Below are positions 62,874 through 64,000 of a stretch of 64,000 nucleotides of DNA, in pieces. Made by a program: the position numbers and the translations under genes. Origin of the DNA: Caryophanales bacterium UBA6259. Lineage in GTDB: Bacteria > Bacillota > Bacilli > Tepidibacillales > Tepidibacillaceae. The notes under the pieces were generated by a model. That model had not been told where the DNA came from. It saw nothing but the letters and a program-made list of their open reading frames with translations, and did no database searches. The stretch's first letter is position 1. Every line of letters starts with the position of its first letter. Where the stretch lies: contig DJVJ01000047.1 of NCBI GenBank assembly GCA_002441135.1, positions 76,246 through 140,245 on the forward strand, read 5' to 3'.

Positions 62874-63440
62874 ATGAATCAAACAAAAAAAAGACCTTTA
62901 TTTCACAGTACCTTAGTAGCAATGATGGCAGGGATATCGTTTGTCATTATGTATTTTGATTTTCCATTACCATTTTTACCTCCGTATTTAAAAATTGATT
63001 TTAGTGAAATTCCAGCACTAATCACAGCAATTGTAATTGGTCCTGCAGCAGGAATTATGGTGGAGCTATTAAAAAATATTCTCCATTATATTGTAAAAGG
63101 CAGTGAAACAGGAATTCCAATTGGTCAAATGGCAAATTTTTTCGCAGGAAGTATATTGGTTTTGGGCACTAGCTATATATATCGTAAAAATCCTTCAAAA
63201 AAGGGATTATTATGGGGATTACTCTTTGGAAGTGTAATGATGACGATTCTGATGTCATTAGCCAATTTATACTTTATTCTACCGTTTTATGAGAAATTTA
63301 TGGGCTACACAATGACTCATGCGCAACGTCTAACGGCAGTGTTGGTAGGAGTGGGGCCATTTAACTTAATAAAAGGTTTTATCTTAACCGCGCTTATAAT
63401 ACCAATTTATTTGTCATTAAAGCCTCGTTTAAAATTCTAA
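62874..63440 (+). CDS. ribU: riboflavin ECF transporter S component
   Basis: A 188-residue membrane protein with five to six helices and RibU residues (FDFPLPFLPPYLKIDFSEIPAL near 24-45, GPAAGIMVELLKNILHY near 53). It binds riboflavin and works with the shared ECF energising module encoded elsewhere. AGGAGA precedes the ATG. Control by the FMN riboswitch just upstream confirms the assignment. Terminated by a hairpin. Confidence 0.96.
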   Translation: MNQTKKRPLFHSTLVAMMAGISFVIMYFDFPLPFLPPYLKIDFSEIPALITAIVIGPAAGIMVELLKNILHYIVKGSETGIPIGQMANFFAGSILVLGTSYIYRKNPSKKGLLWGLLFGSVMMTILMSLANLYFILPFYEKFMGYTMTHAQRLTAVLVGVGPFNLIKGFILTALIIPIYLSLKPRLKF

Positions 63441-63456
63441 AACCGATACATTTGGT

Positions 63457-63482
63457 GGGTGTCCATTAGGGCACTCTTTTTA
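63457..63482 (+). terminator. ribU terminator
   Basis: GGGTGTCC pairs with GGGCACTC (two G-T pairs), loop of four, followed by a T run. Confidence 0.75.
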
Positions 63483-63509
63483 TTTGATTATCTGTTTTTG
63501 GATTGTTAC

Positions 63510-63533
63510 AATGTTCTTATAAGAAAGAACATT
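63510..63533. promoter_or_regulatory. 9-bp inverted repeat upstream of the peroxiredoxin gene
   Basis: AATGTTCTT and AAGAACATT with a six-base centre (ATAAGA), 27 bases before the start codon and overlapping a TTATAA sequence. There is no T run after it, so an operator is likelier than a terminator. Confidence 0.5.
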
Positions 63534-63560
63534 AGGAAAAGCTTGATTAAGGAGTGTCTA

Positions 63561-64000
63561 ATGATGGCTAAGAAAGAGGAAATATTAAAATTAGGTGAAA
63601 GAGCGCCAGAATTTACTTTATCAGCCTCTAATGGAGGAGAAGTTAGCTTAACAAATTTTAAAGGAAAATATGTGGTGGTTTATTTTTACCCTAAGGATAA
63701 TACCCCGGGTTGTACAACAGAAGCTTGCGATTTTAAAAGCTACCATGATGAATTTAAAAATTTGAATGCCGTTATTTTAGGGGTAAGTCCAGACCCATTG
63801 AAATCTCATGATCGTTTTATTGAAAAGTATCAGTTACCATTTCTTCTTTTATCAGATGAGGATCATCATGTTGCAGAACAGTATGGGGCTTGGGTGTTAA
63901 AGAAGAATTTTGGTAAAGAATACATGGGAATAGAACGATCTACATTTATTATTGATAAAGATGGTCTATTAATAAAAGTTTACCGCAAAGTAAAGGTCAA
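63561..64000 (+). CDS. bcp: thioredoxin-dependent thiol peroxidase (Bcp/PrxQ), 5' part
   Basis: The frame runs off the right edge after about 146 residues. ATG 63561 follows AAGGAG by six bases. It shows APEFTLSASNGGEVSL near 14-29, VVVYFYPKDNTPGCTTEACD near 40-59 with the peroxidatic Cys in PGCTTEAC and a second Cys five residues later, as in PrxQ. Function: reduction of peroxides with thioredoxin. The remaining C-terminal end is missing from the window. Confidence 0.95.
   Translation, partial: MMAKKEEILKLGERAPEFTLSASNGGEVSLTNFKGKYVVVYFYPKDNTPGCTTEACDFKSYHDEFKNLNAVILGVSPDPLKSHDRFIEKYQLPFLLLSDEDHHVAEQYGAWVLKKNFGKEYMGIERSTFIIDKDGLLIKVYRKVKV

Overview
The window is AT-rich, ordinary chromosomal DNA of a low-GC Gram-positive bacterium of the Bacillales. 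The evidence is strong purine-rich Shine-Dalgarno sites, frequent TTG/GTG starts, intrinsic terminators after most units, a T-box leader, an FMN riboswitch, S-layer homology (SLH) surface proteins, AzlCD, a PrpE-like phosphatase and the divergent yfhP/mutY pair known from Bacillus subtilis. A genus such as Tepidibacillus or Vulcanibacillus would fit, but that is only inference. I see no rRNA, tRNA, insertion sequence, prophage or CRISPR array.

Region by region. 1-8.6 kb: the end of a UvrD-type helicase whose zinc ribbon is split by a 21-bp repeat, a cNMP/CBS/DUF294 regulator, a chemoreceptor, small unknown genes, a PrpE-like phosphatase and oligopeptidase F. 8.6-18.2 kb: a surface block with an SLH protein of unknown function, glucose-6-phosphate isomerase, an SLH-5'-nucleotidase under a cre-containing promoter, and a 1222-residue protein in which SLH domains sit between two nucleotidase/phosphodiesterase modules. 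18.2-22.4 kb: an SDR oxidoreductase and a serine pathway unit (T-box, class V aminotransferase, serA). 22.4-27.7 kb: phosphatase and phosphodiesterase genes, a methyltransferase and trmB.

27.8-33 kb: a four-gene operon of iron alcohol dehydrogenase, LarA-like protein, GlcD and GlcF, which looks like 2-hydroxy-acid (lactate or glycolate) metabolism. 33-44 kb: a sigma-like orphan protein, an M42 peptidase, an alanine symporter, an RlmD-type methyltransferase, an HTH regulator with a hydrolase, a divergent TetR/MFS efflux pair, a GIY-YIG protein and a DMT transporter. 44-51.7 kb: superoxide dismutase with a PerR-like box upstream, a lipoprotein, yfhP/mutY, an array of very small genes, azlCD and an aromatic-acid exporter homologue. 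51.7-59.4 kb: a lone glutamate synthase large subunit (no small subunit beside it), hemL and a fumarase/aspartase. 59.5-64 kb: two crcB genes, two DUF421 genes with a DUF4363 gene, FMN-riboswitch-controlled ribU, and the start of a Bcp-type peroxiredoxin.

The least ordinary items are the small-gene array at 48.3-49.1 kb, the nucleotidase duplication and fusion with the structured, cre-bearing intergenic region before it, the repeat-split helicase zinc ribbon, and the sigma-like orphan at 33.0 kb. I found no complete, clearly new multi-gene system.
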